A stretch of 64,000 bases of DNA from DATJGR01 sp963812255 (GCA_963812255.1 CAWEUM010000003.1:434001-498000); one strand, 5' to 3'; counted from the first letter of the stretch, positions 33,169 through 44,310 are shown. Program-made: numbers and translations. The notes: generated by a model from the sequence alone, not told the origin.

Positions 33169-33197
33169 TCAATCGCAGCCGGGTCCACTGCGATTGA
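33169..33197. terminator. Hairpin after slyX, between convergent genes
   Basis: TCAATCGCAG (33169-33178) pairs perfectly with CTGCGATTGA (33188-33197) around a 9-nt loop, starting 2 nt after the slyX stop. No T-tract follows. Its place suggests transcription termination on both sides or mRNA 3'-end protection. Confidence 0.45.
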
Positions 33198-33218
33198 AAC
33201 GATCATACCGGGCGGTAC

Positions 33219-33722
33219 TCAATCGTCGCCTTTGCTGCACGCTGCCGCGATCCATTTCCCCTTCATGTCGATGTGCACCTCACCACCTTTGCCCATCGTT
33301 CGTACGACGTTCGCGGTATAGGCCGCCGGCGACGATGCTTGAAACGTCGCGTGGGTTTGCGACGGTTCCGGCGCGCCACAGGTCTCTTCGAGTTCCAGAA
33401 CACTCGCGGTCTTCGTGATGACGTTGCGCTTGCAGCCGGGACTCTCGCTTTTCATCAAAGCGTTGCGATCGAGATCCTCTGCGGTCACACACGTACGGTA
33501 GGTGTGCGTCTGCACCTTGCCAGCGCGTGCCTGAATCATCGCTTCGATTTTGGCACGCTGATCTGGCGGCATCTTCGCCAGCGCTTCCTGCGGGACCGGC
33601 ATTCCAGCAAAGGACGTCGACATCGTGACGTCCCATGCACCGGCCTTGATATCGAATGAATCGGCGCCAAGGACATAAAGAGGTACGACACACGCCGCGA
33701 ACGCAACCAGTCGAGTCAACAT
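33219..33722 (-). CDS. DUF3617 family secreted protein
   Basis: A 167-residue protein with a signal peptide (1-19, ending VLGA), then the DUF3617 pattern: an AGAWDVTMST strand, a long QRAKIEAMIQARAG helix, and conserved Cys pairs (YRTCVT, GCKRN, EETCG). The C-terminus has DMKGKWIAAACSKG. It is periplasmic or extracellular with unknown function. The start is the ATG at 33722, where the signal peptide begins. The frame upstream of it is not supported. Confidence 0.82.
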   Translation of the reverse strand: MLTRLVAFAACVVPLYVLGADSFDIKAGAWDVTMSTSFAGMPVPQEALAKMPPDQRAKIEAMIQARAGKVQTHTYRTCVTAEDLDRNALMKSESPGCKRNVITKTASVLELEETCGAPEPSQTHATFQASSPAAYTANVVRTMGKGGEVHIDMKGKWIAAACSKGDD

Positions 33723-33762
33723 GACGGCCTCCAGAATATGCGGTGCGCTACACGAACACGAA

Positions 33763-34104
33763 CTACAGGGCGCGCAGACGTTTGCTGCGCTGGGCTGCGA
33801 TTCGGCCGATGTCTCGACAGGCATCCGAGCAGAACCGCGCCGACGCATACGGCACAAACCAGTCGTCGCATGCCGGACAACGCGTCGCTTCGCACTTCAT
33901 CTCGGGTAGCGCACCGGCGCGACGCTCCGCCATCAACGTGGCAATGCGCGGATTGTGTTTCACCATGTCACGAAATGCCAGATCGCTGACATCGAGCAGG
34001 TCGATGATCGTACCCACTTCCAGCCGCGGTGAACGCAGCAACAACGCGATGGCTTCTTCTTCCAGTGTCATGCAATCAACGTTTTGTGACGCGTGGAATT
34101 CCAA
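33763..34104 (-). CDS. Hypothetical protein with C-terminal zinc-finger-like cysteines
   Basis: A protein of up to 113 residues; an ATG at 34071 (MTLEEEAIAL) is an equally likely start. The N-terminal part is helical and reads like a small DNA-binding helix pair (VGTIIDLLDVSDLAFRDMVKHNPRIA). The C-terminus has CPACDDWF and FCSDACRD, a CxxC-x~13-CxxxC pattern that could bind zinc, followed by a basic tail. I do not recognise the family. It stands upstream of the DUF3617 gene on the same strand. Confidence 0.6.
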   Translation of the reverse strand: MEFHASQNVDCMTLEEEAIALLLRSPRLEVGTIIDLLDVSDLAFRDMVKHNPRIATLMAERRAGALPEMKCEATRCPACDDWFVPYASARFCSDACRDIGRIAAQRSKRLRAL

Positions 34105-34220
34105 CCAGTGATCTTACCGAACCGGGGCCGCTTTGAAGCGGAATTGCGCCGCGTTATTTCGCCCATCGTTTCGAGCGCCCTTCCAATACCGCCGGGAAAC
34201 ATCGGACCGGAAGGCGACCG

Positions 34221-36041
<1,821 letters not shown>

Positions 36042-36089
36042 TTATGGTGTTTTCCTGTGTGAGCGATGAAAAGATGGCATCGAGTGGCT

Positions 36090-36359
36090 TCAGCCGTAGA
36101 TCAGTCGCCGGATCTGGCGCTCGCTGAGCGGTGCCACGCCGAACGGGCGCGTGGTGAGTTCGTGCGCGATCCGTCGATAGATCAGGTTGTTCGTCAGCCG
36201 ACCATTGGACTTCAACTCGCTGTGCCGGCGCCGGACGTAGGCTTCCGGCGTTTCGCTCGATAACAGGTCGAGCAGTTCGAGCACCGCGCGGCGCGCCTCG
36301 TTGGCATCGAGCCGCGTGGATCTGGCAAGGTGAGCCGAGAGTTCATCGACGTCGTACAT
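36090..36359 (-). CDS. Conserved hypothetical small protein
   Basis: An 89-residue protein of helical, charged sequence: DELSAHLARSTRLDANEARRAVLELLDLLSSE, then VRRRHSELKSNG and a C-terminal LSERQIRRLIYG. I recall similar short gammaproteobacterial proteins with the same ending but no assigned function. The basic helices could bind nucleic acid, but no motif proves it. It lies 48 nt upstream of glmS on the same strand and is divergent from kup. Confidence 0.6.
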   Translation of the reverse strand: MYDVDELSAHLARSTRLDANEARRAVLELLDLLSSETPEAYVRRRHSELKSNGRLTNNLIYRRIAHELTTRPFGVAPLSERQIRRLIYG

Positions 36360-36397
36360 GGCCGGAGATTAGGGACCCCAGGCGACCGTCAAGCAAC

Positions 36398-36423
36398 TTT
36401 TTTGCCCGCTTTCGGGCAGAAAA
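36398..36423. other. Hairpin in the gap between the 36090-36359 gene and kup
   Basis: TGCCCG-CTTT-CGGGCA (36403-36418) extends with T:A pairs and one G:T pair to an 11-bp stem. T's are before it and A's after it on the plus strand, so it is not a standard terminator in either direction. Promoters for both divergent genes must lie in 36360-36611, but I could not pick clear hexamers. Confidence 0.4.
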
Positions 36424-36611
36424 TTACAATCCACTGGCGAATCGGTCGCCATTTGCGTCTCTTATCGGTCGGCGCGAGCAGCGCGGATCGGGTTGGCCGA
36501 GTTGGAGAATCGAGGGAAATTGATGTTCGGCGGTCGTTGAGGAACAATGCCGCGCTATTCAGCGCTACCCGCCCATGCCGAGCGACGCTCATCTCAGCCA
36601 GGCCCAGCCGC

Positions 36612-38516
36612 ATGCACACTAACGGCAGTGCGACCGACGCGCAGCCAACGGCACCGTCTTCGCGAATGGCACCGCTGATCCTCGGCGCGGTCGGTGTGGT
36701 CTACGGCGACATTGGCACCAGCCCGCTCTATACCTTGCGGCAGTGTTTCTCCGGCATTCACCGGCTGGACCTGTCGGTCGCCAACATCATGGGCATTCTG
36801 TCGATCCTCTTCTGGTCACTGATGATCATCGTGACCCTGAAGTACGTGACCCTGATCATGCGCGCCGACAATCGCGGTGAAGGCGGTATCCTCGCACTGA
36901 CAGCGTTGGTTTCGCGTGGCCTGGAGTCGCAGCCGAGGCGCCGCGCTTGGTTGGTCGGTCTCGGCATACTGGGCGCCGCGATGTTCTACGGCGACGGCAT
37001 GATCACGCCGGCGATTTCGGTGCTTGGCGCGGTGGAAGGATTGGGCGTCATCACGCCTGCGCTGCACAAGTTCATCGTGCCCGTAGCGGTCGTCATCATC
37101 ATCATGTTGTTCACGATTCAACGCACCGGCACGGCCCGTGTCGGCGCCTTTTTCGGCCCTGTGATGTGCGTCTGGTTTGCGACGCTCGCGGTGCTCGGAG
37201 CGATTGAGATCTTCGACCGGCCGCAGGTGCTCGAAGCCATCAATCCGGTTCACGCAGTCAGTTTCGTCATCGACAACCCGACCGCGGCATTCCTGGCACT
37301 GGGCGCCGTCATTCTGGCCGTGACCGGTACCGAAGCGCTGTACGCCGACATGGGGCATTTCGGCATCTCGCCGATCCGCCGCGCGTGGATGTTGTTCGTG
37401 ATGCCGTCGCTGGTACTGAATTACTTCGGCCAAGGCGCCCTGCTGCTGGACGATCCAACCAGGATCGAAAATCCGTTCTACCTGATGGCACCTACCTGGG
37501 CGTTGATTCCACTGGTGTTGCTCGCCACGTGCGCCGCGGTGATCGCATCGCAGGCGGTGATTTCCGGCGCGTTCTCGCTGACCCGCGCGGCGATTCAGAT
37601 GGGCTACTGCCCTCGACTGACTCTGCAGCACACGTCCGAGCAGGAAATCGGCCAGGTCTACGTTCCATTCATCAATTGGGCATTGTTCATCGCGGTGATC
37701 CTGCTGGTGGTTGGATTCCGCCACTCCGGCAATCTCGGCGGTGCCTACGGCATCGCCGTCACATTGGCGATGCTGATCGATTCGATTCTGATTCTCTTCG
37801 TGATGCGGCGCGTGTGGCGATGGCCGACCGTGATCGCGGTGGCGATTGCACTACCGCTGGCACTGATCGATCTCGCTTTCCTGACCTCGAACGCGCTGAA
37901 GATTCCCTCCGGCGGCTGGTTCCCGATCGTCATAGGCATCGCGGTCTTTACGGTGCTGACGACATGGAAGAAGGGCCGCGCGATGCTGATGGGTCGACTG
38001 TCCGACGAGTCGCTGCCCGTCGACGACTTCATTGCGAGCATCGAACTCGATCCACCAACGCGGGTACCGGGCACCGCTGTGTTTCTGACCTCTGCCGTCA
38101 ACTCGGTGCCGCACTCGCTGCTGCACAACCTCAAACACAACAAAGTGCTGCACGAGCGCGTGGTGTTCCTGACAATCGTCTCGCGTGACATTCCATACGT
38201 TTCGCTCGACGAGCGCTACGAGATCAAACCACTGGGCGGCGCATTCTTTCAAATCACCGCGTTTTACGGGTTTTCCGAAGACGCCGACGTGCCGCGACTG
38301 CTCGAGCAATGCGGACGCGGCGGATTCGCCTTCAAGATGATGGAAACGTCGTTCTTCGTTTCGCGCGAATCGCTGATCGCCGCCGGAACGCCGGGCATGG
38401 CGAAATGGCGCGAGCGCCTGTTCGTGTCCATGTCGAAGAATGCTACGAAGGCGTCCGACTTCTTTGCCATCCCATCCAATCGCGTCGTCGAACTCGGCAC
38501 TCAGGTCGAAATATAG
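36612..38516 (+). CDS. kup: Kup-type low-affinity potassium uptake protein
   Basis: A 634-residue inner-membrane K+/H+ symporter. The signature VVYGDIGTSPLYTL lies near residues 29-42. About 12 transmembrane helices span residues 25-455, including the GDGMITPAISVLGAVEG segment. A cytosolic C-terminal domain follows. I use the ATG at 36612 (MHTNGSATDAQ), as the longer frame from 36330 adds sequence foreign to the family and overlaps the divergent gene. It is a single-gene unit followed by a 407-nt gap. Confidence 0.95.
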   Translation: MHTNGSATDAQPTAPSSRMAPLILGAVGVVYGDIGTSPLYTLRQCFSGIHRLDLSVANIMGILSILFWSLMIIVTLKYVTLIMRADNRGEGGILALTALVSRGLESQPRRRAWLVGLGILGAAMFYGDGMITPAISVLGAVEGLGVITPALHKFIVPVAVVIIIMLFTIQRTGTARVGAFFGPVMCVWFATLAVLGAIEIFDRPQVLEAINPVHAVSFVIDNPTAAFLALGAVILAVTGTEALYADMGHFGISPIRRAWMLFVMPSLVLNYFGQGALLLDDPTRIENPFYLMAPTWALIPLVLLATCAAVIASQAVISGAFSLTRAAIQMGYCPRLTLQHTSEQEIGQVYVPFINWALFIAVILLVVGFRHSGNLGGAYGIAVTLAMLIDSILILFVMRRVWRWPTVIAVAIALPLALIDLAFLTSNALKIPSGGWFPIVIGIAVFTVLTTWKKGRAMLMGRLSDESLPVDDFIASIELDPPTRVPGTAVFLTSAVNSVPHSLLHNLKHNKVLHERVVFLTIVSRDIPYVSLDERYEIKPLGGAFFQITAFYGFSEDADVPRLLEQCGRGGFAFKMMETSFFVSRESLIAAGTPGMAKWRERLFVSMSKNATKASDFFAIPSNRVVELGTQVEI

Positions 38517-38923
38517 GGGCCGGCGCCGCGAACAATCCTTGCGCCATCGTAGGATCGTTAGAAATCGCTGTCGCTGAACGATGGCGTGGCCGGGCGCATG
38601 CTATGCCTGCGGTGGCCCCCACCTGGCCGGATGGATTGAGCCGTCGGATCCAGGCGCCCTCCTCATGTCATCAAATTCCATCAAACCTTTGCGTTCCGCC
38701 CCAAGATAGTGTTGAAATCCACACCGGGATCGCGTCTACCTGGGTTCATCCACAGGACTTGCAATGTACGACATCGCCATGTCGGGGTGCAGGGTTGTCA
38801 CGCGGTCTCCGGCATGACAGGGGAACGTGCTGGATTCGGGGGGCCGGTCTCGCACGAGATCGATTACATCAACAATACGGTCGCGCTACCTCTCAGCCGG
38901 CCTAAGGAACGAAGCAAGACACC
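38517..38923. other. 407-nt gap between kup and the TonB2 cluster
   Basis: No convincing gene was found. Just after kup, CGCCATCGT (38542-38550) pairs with ACGATGGCG (38578-38586) around a 27-nt loop, which may act as the kup 3' structure. A promoter for the TonB2 cluster is expected here; TTGAAA near 38712 is a possible -35, but the matching -10 is weak. No Fur box was seen by eye. Confidence 0.4.
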
Positions 38924-39706
38924 ATGACACCAGACAGAACTCAGCGATCCCGTGCGGTCGTACTGATGGCGCTGATGCTGACAGTGCCCGTCTATGCCGC
39001 CGACACGCAGCCTCTCGACAACCTCCTCGCGCAACAGTCCGCCACGGACAAGGCGGCGAAGGCAGCCCAAGACAAGGTCGATCAACTCGACGATGGGACC
39101 CAGCAAATGCTGACCAAGTATCGTCGCGCGATCGAAACGACCCAGAGCATCACGAAATACAACACGCATCTGACGGACCAGGTCCTCGAGCAACGCAAGG
39201 AGATCGAGTCCGTCAACGATCAACTCGCGACGATCGAGACCACCAGTCGCGACGTGTTCCCGCTGATGGAAAACATGGTCGACATGCTCGCCAAGTTCGT
39301 CGCCGCCGACATGCCGTTCAAGCTCGAGGAACGCACCAAGCGGGTCCAAGGCTTGAAAGACATCATGGATCGCGCCGATGTCACTGTTTCGGAGAAATAT
39401 CGCCGCATTCTCGAGGCATATCAGATCGAGATGGAATACGGACGCACGCTCGACAGCTACGAAGCAAAGCTCGGCGAGGGCGATTCGGCGACGGTCGTCG
39501 ACGTCGTTCGCGTTGGACGCGTCGCGCTGGTGTATCGCCGTCCCGACGGCAAAGACGCCGGCTACTGGAACAAAGAAGAGGCCAAATGGGTGTCCGACCC
39601 AGGTGAAGAAAAAGATATCGCCGCCGCACTGGCGGTCGCCGAGAAGAAAGGTGCCCCTGATGTCCTGTGGGTCAAGCTGCCAGCCCCAACGGAGGTGCAA
39701 CGGTGA
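38924..39706 (+). CDS. DUF3450 family periplasmic coiled-coil protein
   Basis: A 260-residue protein with a signal peptide (1-26, ending VYAA), a long coiled coil (about 35-110) and a C-terminal beta-rich domain containing VVRVGRVALVYRRPDGKDAGYW. This is the DUF3450 pattern. Such genes open Vibrio-type TonB2 clusters, where they assist TonB-dependent import in a way not fully known. The stop codon shares a base with the next ATG (TGATG). Confidence 0.88.
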   Translation: MTPDRTQRSRAVVLMALMLTVPVYAADTQPLDNLLAQQSATDKAAKAAQDKVDQLDDGTQQMLTKYRRAIETTQSITKYNTHLTDQVLEQRKEIESVNDQLATIETTSRDVFPLMENMVDMLAKFVAADMPFKLEERTKRVQGLKDIMDRADVTVSEKYRRILEAYQIEMEYGRTLDSYEAKLGEGDSATVVDVVRVGRVALVYRRPDGKDAGYWNKEEAKWVSDPGEEKDIAAALAVAEKKGAPDVLWVKLPAPTEVQR

Positions 39707-41094
39707 TGCGTTCAATCAAGCTCGTGACGATGCGCAGGCTGACACTGCTGACGGCCGTCAGTCTGCTTGGGCTGCAGGTGGTGCCGGCACACGCCGCGGC
39801 GGCGTTGACGCTCGAACAGCTGCTGCAGCAGGTCAAGAATGTTCGTACGCAGGAATCGGCAGAAAATGCCAAGCGAATCAGAGACTTCACGGCGAATCGT
39901 GCAGAACAGGCTAAGTTGTTGGCGGACGCCGAGAAGGCCCAAAAGGCCGCAGAGGATCGCAGCAACGCGCTGTCTGCCGAATTCGACAAGAACGACAAGG
40001 AGATCAACGACGTCAACGCGCTGCTGAAGCAGCGTCAGGGCAACCTCGGCGAACTGTTCGGCGTGACGCGTCAGGTGGCCGGAGATACTGCCAACGTCGC
40101 GGAGCAATCGATCATCAGCGCGCAGTTCCCGGATCGGGAAGAGTTCCTGCGTGCGCTCGCTTCGGCGAAAAAGCTGCCATCGATCTCGGAACTCGAGCGG
40201 CTGTGGTTCGAAATGCAGCGTGAAATGACGGCGACCGGCCAGATCGAGCGCTTCGAACACGCGGTGCTGCAGCCCGATGGACATTCCGAAACGGCTCAGG
40301 TCGTTCGCATCGGTCCATTCACGATCATGTCGAACGGAAAATATCTGTCGTACCTGCCGTCGCTGAAGAGCCTTGCCGTGCTGGCGCGGCAGCCGCCCAG
40401 CCGCTTTCTTTCGGCCGCAAAGAACTTCCAGGCCGCCACCACCGGCTACGTCCGGACTCCGGTCGATCCGGGTCGGGGTGTCCTGATTCAATTGTACGGT
40501 GAGCGCCCCGACATCGCCGAACGTATCGAGCAGGGCCAGGAGGTCGGCTACGTCATCATCGCCGTCGGTGTGATCGGCGCGTTGTGCTGGGCCTGGCAGT
40601 TCCTCTATTTGATCCGTACCCGTATGAAGGTGGCGGCTCAGCAGAAGGATCTCGAGCATCCGCGCGCCGACAATCCGTTGGGTCGCGTGCTGCTGTCGTT
40701 CAAGGGCGATGCGTCGCGCATCGAAGAAGATTGGGAGGTCGCAGAGTTGCGGATTTCCGAAGCGGTCATTCAGGAGATTCCGAAGCTCGAACGGTTCCAG
40801 GCGTTTCTACGATTGGCGGTCGCCGCCGGTCCATTGCTCGGTCTGATCGGTACCGTCATCGGGATGATCCTGACGTTCCAGAGCATCACCGAGTCCGGAT
40901 CGAGCGATCCGAAACTGATGGCGCACGGTATCAGCCAGGCGATGATCGCGACGGTGCTCGGCCTCGGCATTGCCATACCGCTGCTGTTTGGCAATGCGGC
41001 CCTGAGCGCGCTGTCGCGTCAGCTCACGTCACTGCTCGACGGGCAGACGTCTGGCCTGCTCGCCGAAATGATCGAGAAGAAAAATGCTGGATAA
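39706..41094 (+). CDS. TtpC-like MotA/TolQ/ExbB proton channel protein
   Basis: A 462-residue protein. It has a signal sequence (about 1-31), a periplasmic coiled-coil domain (about 35-270), a transmembrane helix (VIIAVGVIGALCWAWQFLYLI), and then a full ExbB-type domain. Two more helices in that domain lie around GPLLGLIGTVIGMILTF and IATVLGLGIAIPLLFGNAALS. This is the TtpC layout of TonB2 systems, in which TtpC joins ExbB2 and ExbD2 to energise TonB2. It overlaps exbB by 11 nt. Confidence 0.88.
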   Translation: MRSIKLVTMRRLTLLTAVSLLGLQVVPAHAAAALTLEQLLQQVKNVRTQESAENAKRIRDFTANRAEQAKLLADAEKAQKAAEDRSNALSAEFDKNDKEINDVNALLKQRQGNLGELFGVTRQVAGDTANVAEQSIISAQFPDREEFLRALASAKKLPSISELERLWFEMQREMTATGQIERFEHAVLQPDGHSETAQVVRIGPFTIMSNGKYLSYLPSLKSLAVLARQPPSRFLSAAKNFQAATTGYVRTPVDPGRGVLIQLYGERPDIAERIEQGQEVGYVIIAVGVIGALCWAWQFLYLIRTRMKVAAQQKDLEHPRADNPLGRVLLSFKGDASRIEEDWEVAELRISEAVIQEIPKLERFQAFLRLAVAAGPLLGLIGTVIGMILTFQSITESGSSDPKLMAHGISQAMIATVLGLGIAIPLLFGNAALSALSRQLTSLLDGQTSGLLAEMIEKKNAG

Positions 41095-41608
41095 GCTGCA
41101 GGCGCCCTACCAGGCGGTTGTGAACCTTGTCGATGGCGGCGGTCCGTTCGTGTTCTTCATCTTTATCTCGGGCGTCATCCTGTGGACGTTGGTGATCGAA
41201 CGGATCTGGTTCTTCTCCCGGGTGTTGCCCGGCGAGATCGAGAGCACGATCGAGAAATGGAATGCACGCACCGACCACTTGTCCTGGTGCGCGCGACAGA
41301 TTCGAGAGGCGATGATCTCGCGTCTGGACTCGCGGATGGCGACCAACCTGCTGTTGATGCGCGTGCTCGTACCGATGGCGCCGTTACTGGGTCTGATCGG
41401 CACGGTCAGTGGCATGCTGGAGGTGTTCGACTCGATGGCGCTGCGCGGTTCCGCCGATGCGCGCACGATGGCGACGGGGGTGTCGCACGCAATGCTCTGC
41501 ACGATGTCCGGGCTCGCGGTCAGCATCACAGGACTGTATCCGGTGTATCACTTCACCACCGTGGCGAAGCGAAAATCCGAAGTGATCTCCGACCAGTTGA
41601 GGTTCTGA
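41084..41608 (+). CDS. exbB: ExbB-type proton channel subunit
   Basis: A 174-residue inner-membrane protein with three helices: FVFFIFISGVILWTLVIERIW near the N-terminus, then PLLGLIGTVSGMLEVF and the AMLCTMSGLAVSITGLYPVY segment. Short ExbB2-type length fits a TonB2 cluster. It uses the proton gradient with ExbD to drive TonB. The start overlaps the end of the TtpC-like gene, and exbD begins 1 nt after its stop. Confidence 0.9.
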   Translation: MLDKLQAPYQAVVNLVDGGGPFVFFIFISGVILWTLVIERIWFFSRVLPGEIESTIEKWNARTDHLSWCARQIREAMISRLDSRMATNLLLMRVLVPMAPLLGLIGTVSGMLEVFDSMALRGSADARTMATGVSHAMLCTMSGLAVSITGLYPVYHFTTVAKRKSEVISDQLRF

Positions 41609-41609
41609 C

Positions 41610-42020
41610 ATGCGTTCACGCCGACATGCAGAACAGGCTCACGAGGAAGCACACGGCATCGACCTCGCGCCGATGCTGGATTTCGTACTGAATCTACTGA
41701 TCTTTTTCATCATCATCGCGGTGTTCGTCAAAGAATCCGGATTGACGGTGCAGCGTCCCACCGGGGAACCCCCGCCAAAGAACGCTGACAAAAGTATTGC
41801 GATCCAGATTCTTCAGAACGGCGACGTGTGGATCGAAGGGCGCGTGGTCGACCCGGAGGCGATTCGCGCCAACGTGGAGCGACTGCATGCGGTCGCACCC
41901 AAGGCAGGTGTTCTGATCATCGCCGATCCTAAGGCGGAGACCGGCCTCGTGGTCACCGCGATCGATCAGTGCCACCTCGCCGGTGTCTACAACGTGACCT
42001 TTGCAACCGGAGAGGAGTAA
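41610..42020 (+). CDS. exbD: ExbD-type protein, first copy
   Basis: A 136-residue protein with one N-terminal transmembrane helix in which the functional Asp lies (APMLDFVLNLLIFFII), and a periplasmic domain of about 90 residues. It forms the proton-conducting complex with ExbB and pulls on TonB. A second exbD follows 5 nt after the stop. The two share the membrane segment almost exactly but differ in the periplasmic part, so they probably arose by duplication. Confidence 0.9.
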   Translation: MRSRRHAEQAHEEAHGIDLAPMLDFVLNLLIFFIIIAVFVKESGLTVQRPTGEPPPKNADKSIAIQILQNGDVWIEGRVVDPEAIRANVERLHAVAPKAGVLIIADPKAETGLVVTAIDQCHLAGVYNVTFATGEE

Positions 42021-42025
42021 CCGCC

Positions 42026-42436
42026 ATGGCGCTACGCAGTCACGCTCCAGATCAAGAGGACCACGGTATCGACCTCGCACCGATGCTGGATTTCGTACTG
42101 AACCTGTTGATCTTCTTCATTATTACGACGTCGTTCGTCAAGCAGACCGGCGCAGTCGTCGACCGCCCCAGTGCCGACACGGCGATCCACCGAGAATCGG
42201 GCAATCTGTTGATTGCGATCAAACCGGACGGTGAAATCTGGATGGATCGAAAGCAGACGGCGCTGCGCGAAGTGCGTCCGATACTCGAAAAGCTGCACAT
42301 TGAGCGGCCGGAGGACACCGTTGTAATCATTGCCGACAAACTCGCCCCCGCCGGTCAAGTCGCAAAAGTGATGGACCAGGCCCGCAAGGCCGGCATCAAA
42401 GAAGTTGCGTTGTCGGCGACCCCGGGGTCCGTCTAG
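42026..42436 (+). CDS. exbD: ExbD-type protein, second copy
   Basis: A 136-residue paralogue of the previous gene, with the same DLAPMLDFVLNLLIFFII membrane segment and the proton-carrying Asp. Its periplasmic domain reads LIAIKPDGEIWMDRKQTALREV. ExbD works as a dimer, so the two copies could form a heterodimer. GGAG precedes the ATG at 42026. The tonB gene follows after 14 nt. Confidence 0.9.
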   Translation: MALRSHAPDQEDHGIDLAPMLDFVLNLLIFFIITTSFVKQTGAVVDRPSADTAIHRESGNLLIAIKPDGEIWMDRKQTALREVRPILEKLHIERPEDTVVIIADKLAPAGQVAKVMDQARKAGIKEVALSATPGSV

Positions 42437-42450
42437 CAGAGGGGTGCATC

Positions 42451-43053
42451 ATGGATTCCACGTTCGTCAGACTTCCAATCGCGTTCATCCTCGGCCTCGC
42501 GTTTGCGATGGGCTTGTATTGGTTTTTATGGATTGCCGTCAGCGGGCACAGCGGCTTCGGTGAGTTGAAGCCGGCCCTGAAGATTAATTTTACGGTGCTG
42601 CGTCACGACACCGAAACCGAGACCAAACGCGAAAAGATGGTCCAGCCGAAACCCGAAAAGGTGCCGGAAATTCCGCAAATCTCCAATGTCACCAATGCTC
42701 TCAATTCCGCCGGGATCAGTTCGGTCAACGTTTCGTTCGACACGTCAAACCTCGGGCATGGCATTTCCGTCGGGTCCGACCGCGACGTCATTCCGTTGGT
42801 ACGCATCAATCCTGAGTATCCGTCGCGGGCCCGTTCGCGCGGTATCGAAGGCTGGGTGCAGGTCGAGTTCACCATCACCGCCGCCGGCACCGTAGCCAAC
42901 CCGCGGGTCGTCGACGCCGATCCGAAGGGACTCTTCGACCGGGCCGCGATTACCGCGATCGGCCGTTGGAAATACAATCCGAAGGTCGTTGACGGTCGCG
43001 CGCAGGAACGCCGTGGCGTGATGGTCGTGTTGACGTTCAAGTTGGAGAAATAG
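42451..43053 (+). CDS. tonB: TonB-family energy transducer
   Basis: A 200-residue protein with one N-terminal transmembrane helix (LPIAFILGLAFAMGLYWFLWIAV), a short charged Lys/Pro linker (EKMVQPKPEKVPEIPQ) and a C-terminal TonB domain (VPLVRINPEYPSRARSRGIEGWVQVEF, then GRWKYNPKVVDGR). The short linker is normal for TonB2 proteins. It would pass energy to outer-membrane siderophore, cobalamin or polymer receptors, none of which is in the window. Confidence 0.92.
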   Translation: MDSTFVRLPIAFILGLAFAMGLYWFLWIAVSGHSGFGELKPALKINFTVLRHDTETETKREKMVQPKPEKVPEIPQISNVTNALNSAGISSVNVSFDTSNLGHGISVGSDRDVIPLVRINPEYPSRARSRGIEGWVQVEFTITAAGTVANPRVVDADPKGLFDRAAITAIGRWKYNPKVVDGRAQERRGVMVVLTFKLEK

Positions 43054-43055
43054 AG

Positions 43056-44288
43056 GTGCGCGTTTCAACTGCAGTCGCGATTGGAGTGGTGATGCTGGGT
43101 GGAATCGGCGCCGCGTCGCTGCCGACCGCCGCCATTGCGGCGGAGAAGGAACAGCGCGCGCCCAGCATCGATGTCAGCACCGGCAAGAAACTCAACGAAG
43201 CCATCGAAGCGCTCAATGCGCAGAAGTACGCGGACGCGAAGGCGGTGCTCGCGAAAATGAACATGGAAAAGTTGAGTCCGTATGAAAAGAGCCGCGTCTA
43301 CCAGATCTACGCGTCCATCGCCGGCGCGCAGAACGACTATGACGGCGTTCGGAAGAACATGCAGGCTGCGATCGCGACGGGCGGACTGAACGAGGAAGAA
43401 CAGCAGGAAGCACGCTATCAGATCGCGCAGATGTTCATCGCGCAGGAAAAGTGGCAGGAAGGCATCAATGCGCTGAACGAGTGGTTCAAGACCGCAGTGA
43501 ACCCGAACTCCACTGCCTATTACCTGCTCGCGGTGGCCTACTATCAACTGAAGAAACTCGATCAGGCGCTGGCCCCCGCCCAGAAGGCCGTCGAACTGTC
43601 CGATAAGCCTAGAGAGAGTTGGCTGCAACTGCTGCTCGCGTTGCGCATCGAAAAGGAGCAGTACCAGCAGGCGATACCGTTGTTGAAACAACTCGTGATG
43701 GCAGATCCATCGAAGAAGCAATACTGGGTACAGCTGTCGGCAGTCAATCGTCAGTTGGAGCGATATCCCGAATCTCTGGCGGTCCTCGAAGTGGCCAATG
43801 TCGGCGGACTGCTGAAAACAGACTCCGACCTGCGCCCACTGACCGAACTCGAAGCGTTCACCGGCATCCCCTATCGCGCCGCGAAAAACATGCAGAAATT
43901 CGTCGCCAACGGCACCTTCAAATCCGACGAAAAGACCTACGAACGGCTCGGGTTTTCGTGGATCGAGGCGCGCGAATACAAAGACGCCATCGCGCCCTTG
44001 CAAAAGGCCGGCGAGTTGAGTCCTACCGGAGAGACGTTCGTGCGCCTCGCGGAGGTTCAGTTGCAGCGGCAGGATTGGGCGGGTGCCGCGGATGCGCTGA
44101 AACAGGCGCTCGCGAAGGGTCGCCTCAAGGACACGGGCAATACGCAACTGCTGATGGGCATCGCGCTGTACAGCGACAAGAAGCCAAAGGAGGCACGCGG
44201 CTGGTTCGTCAAGGCGGCGGCCCACGACAAACAGAAGAAGCAGGCCGACGCCTGGATCAAACACATCGACTCCGAGCAGTCGTCTTAG
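43056..44288 (+). CDS. TPR-repeat periplasmic protein of the TonB2 cluster
   Basis: A 410-residue protein with a signal peptide (1-30) and TPR-like helix pairs over about 45-400 (for example YYLLAVAYYQLKKLDQALAPAQKAVEL and TYERLGFSWIEAREYKDAIAPLQKAGEL). It starts with GTG at 43056, 2 nt after the tonB stop. TPR proteins close similar TonB2 clusters in Vibrio and relatives and may help assembly. Its precise role is unknown. Confidence 0.87.
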   Translation: MRVSTAVAIGVVMLGGIGAASLPTAAIAAEKEQRAPSIDVSTGKKLNEAIEALNAQKYADAKAVLAKMNMEKLSPYEKSRVYQIYASIAGAQNDYDGVRKNMQAAIATGGLNEEEQQEARYQIAQMFIAQEKWQEGINALNEWFKTAVNPNSTAYYLLAVAYYQLKKLDQALAPAQKAVELSDKPRESWLQLLLALRIEKEQYQQAIPLLKQLVMADPSKKQYWVQLSAVNRQLERYPESLAVLEVANVGGLLKTDSDLRPLTELEAFTGIPYRAAKNMQKFVANGTFKSDEKTYERLGFSWIEAREYKDAIAPLQKAGELSPTGETFVRLAEVQLQRQDWAGAADALKQALAKGRLKDTGNTQLLMGIALYSDKKPKEARGWFVKAAAHDKQKKQADAWIKHIDSEQSS

Positions 44289-44310
44289 CCTGTTTTGGGC
44301 AGGGGATTTC

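Noticed and set aside
33169..33197. Classic intrinsic terminator after slyX
   Set aside because: The stem is perfect but no T-tract follows on either strand, so it is listed with low confidence only.
36398..36423. Rho-independent terminator near kup
   Set aside because: The T-run precedes the stem and A's follow it on the plus strand, and the minus strand is also without a trailing T-tract; kept only as a hairpin.
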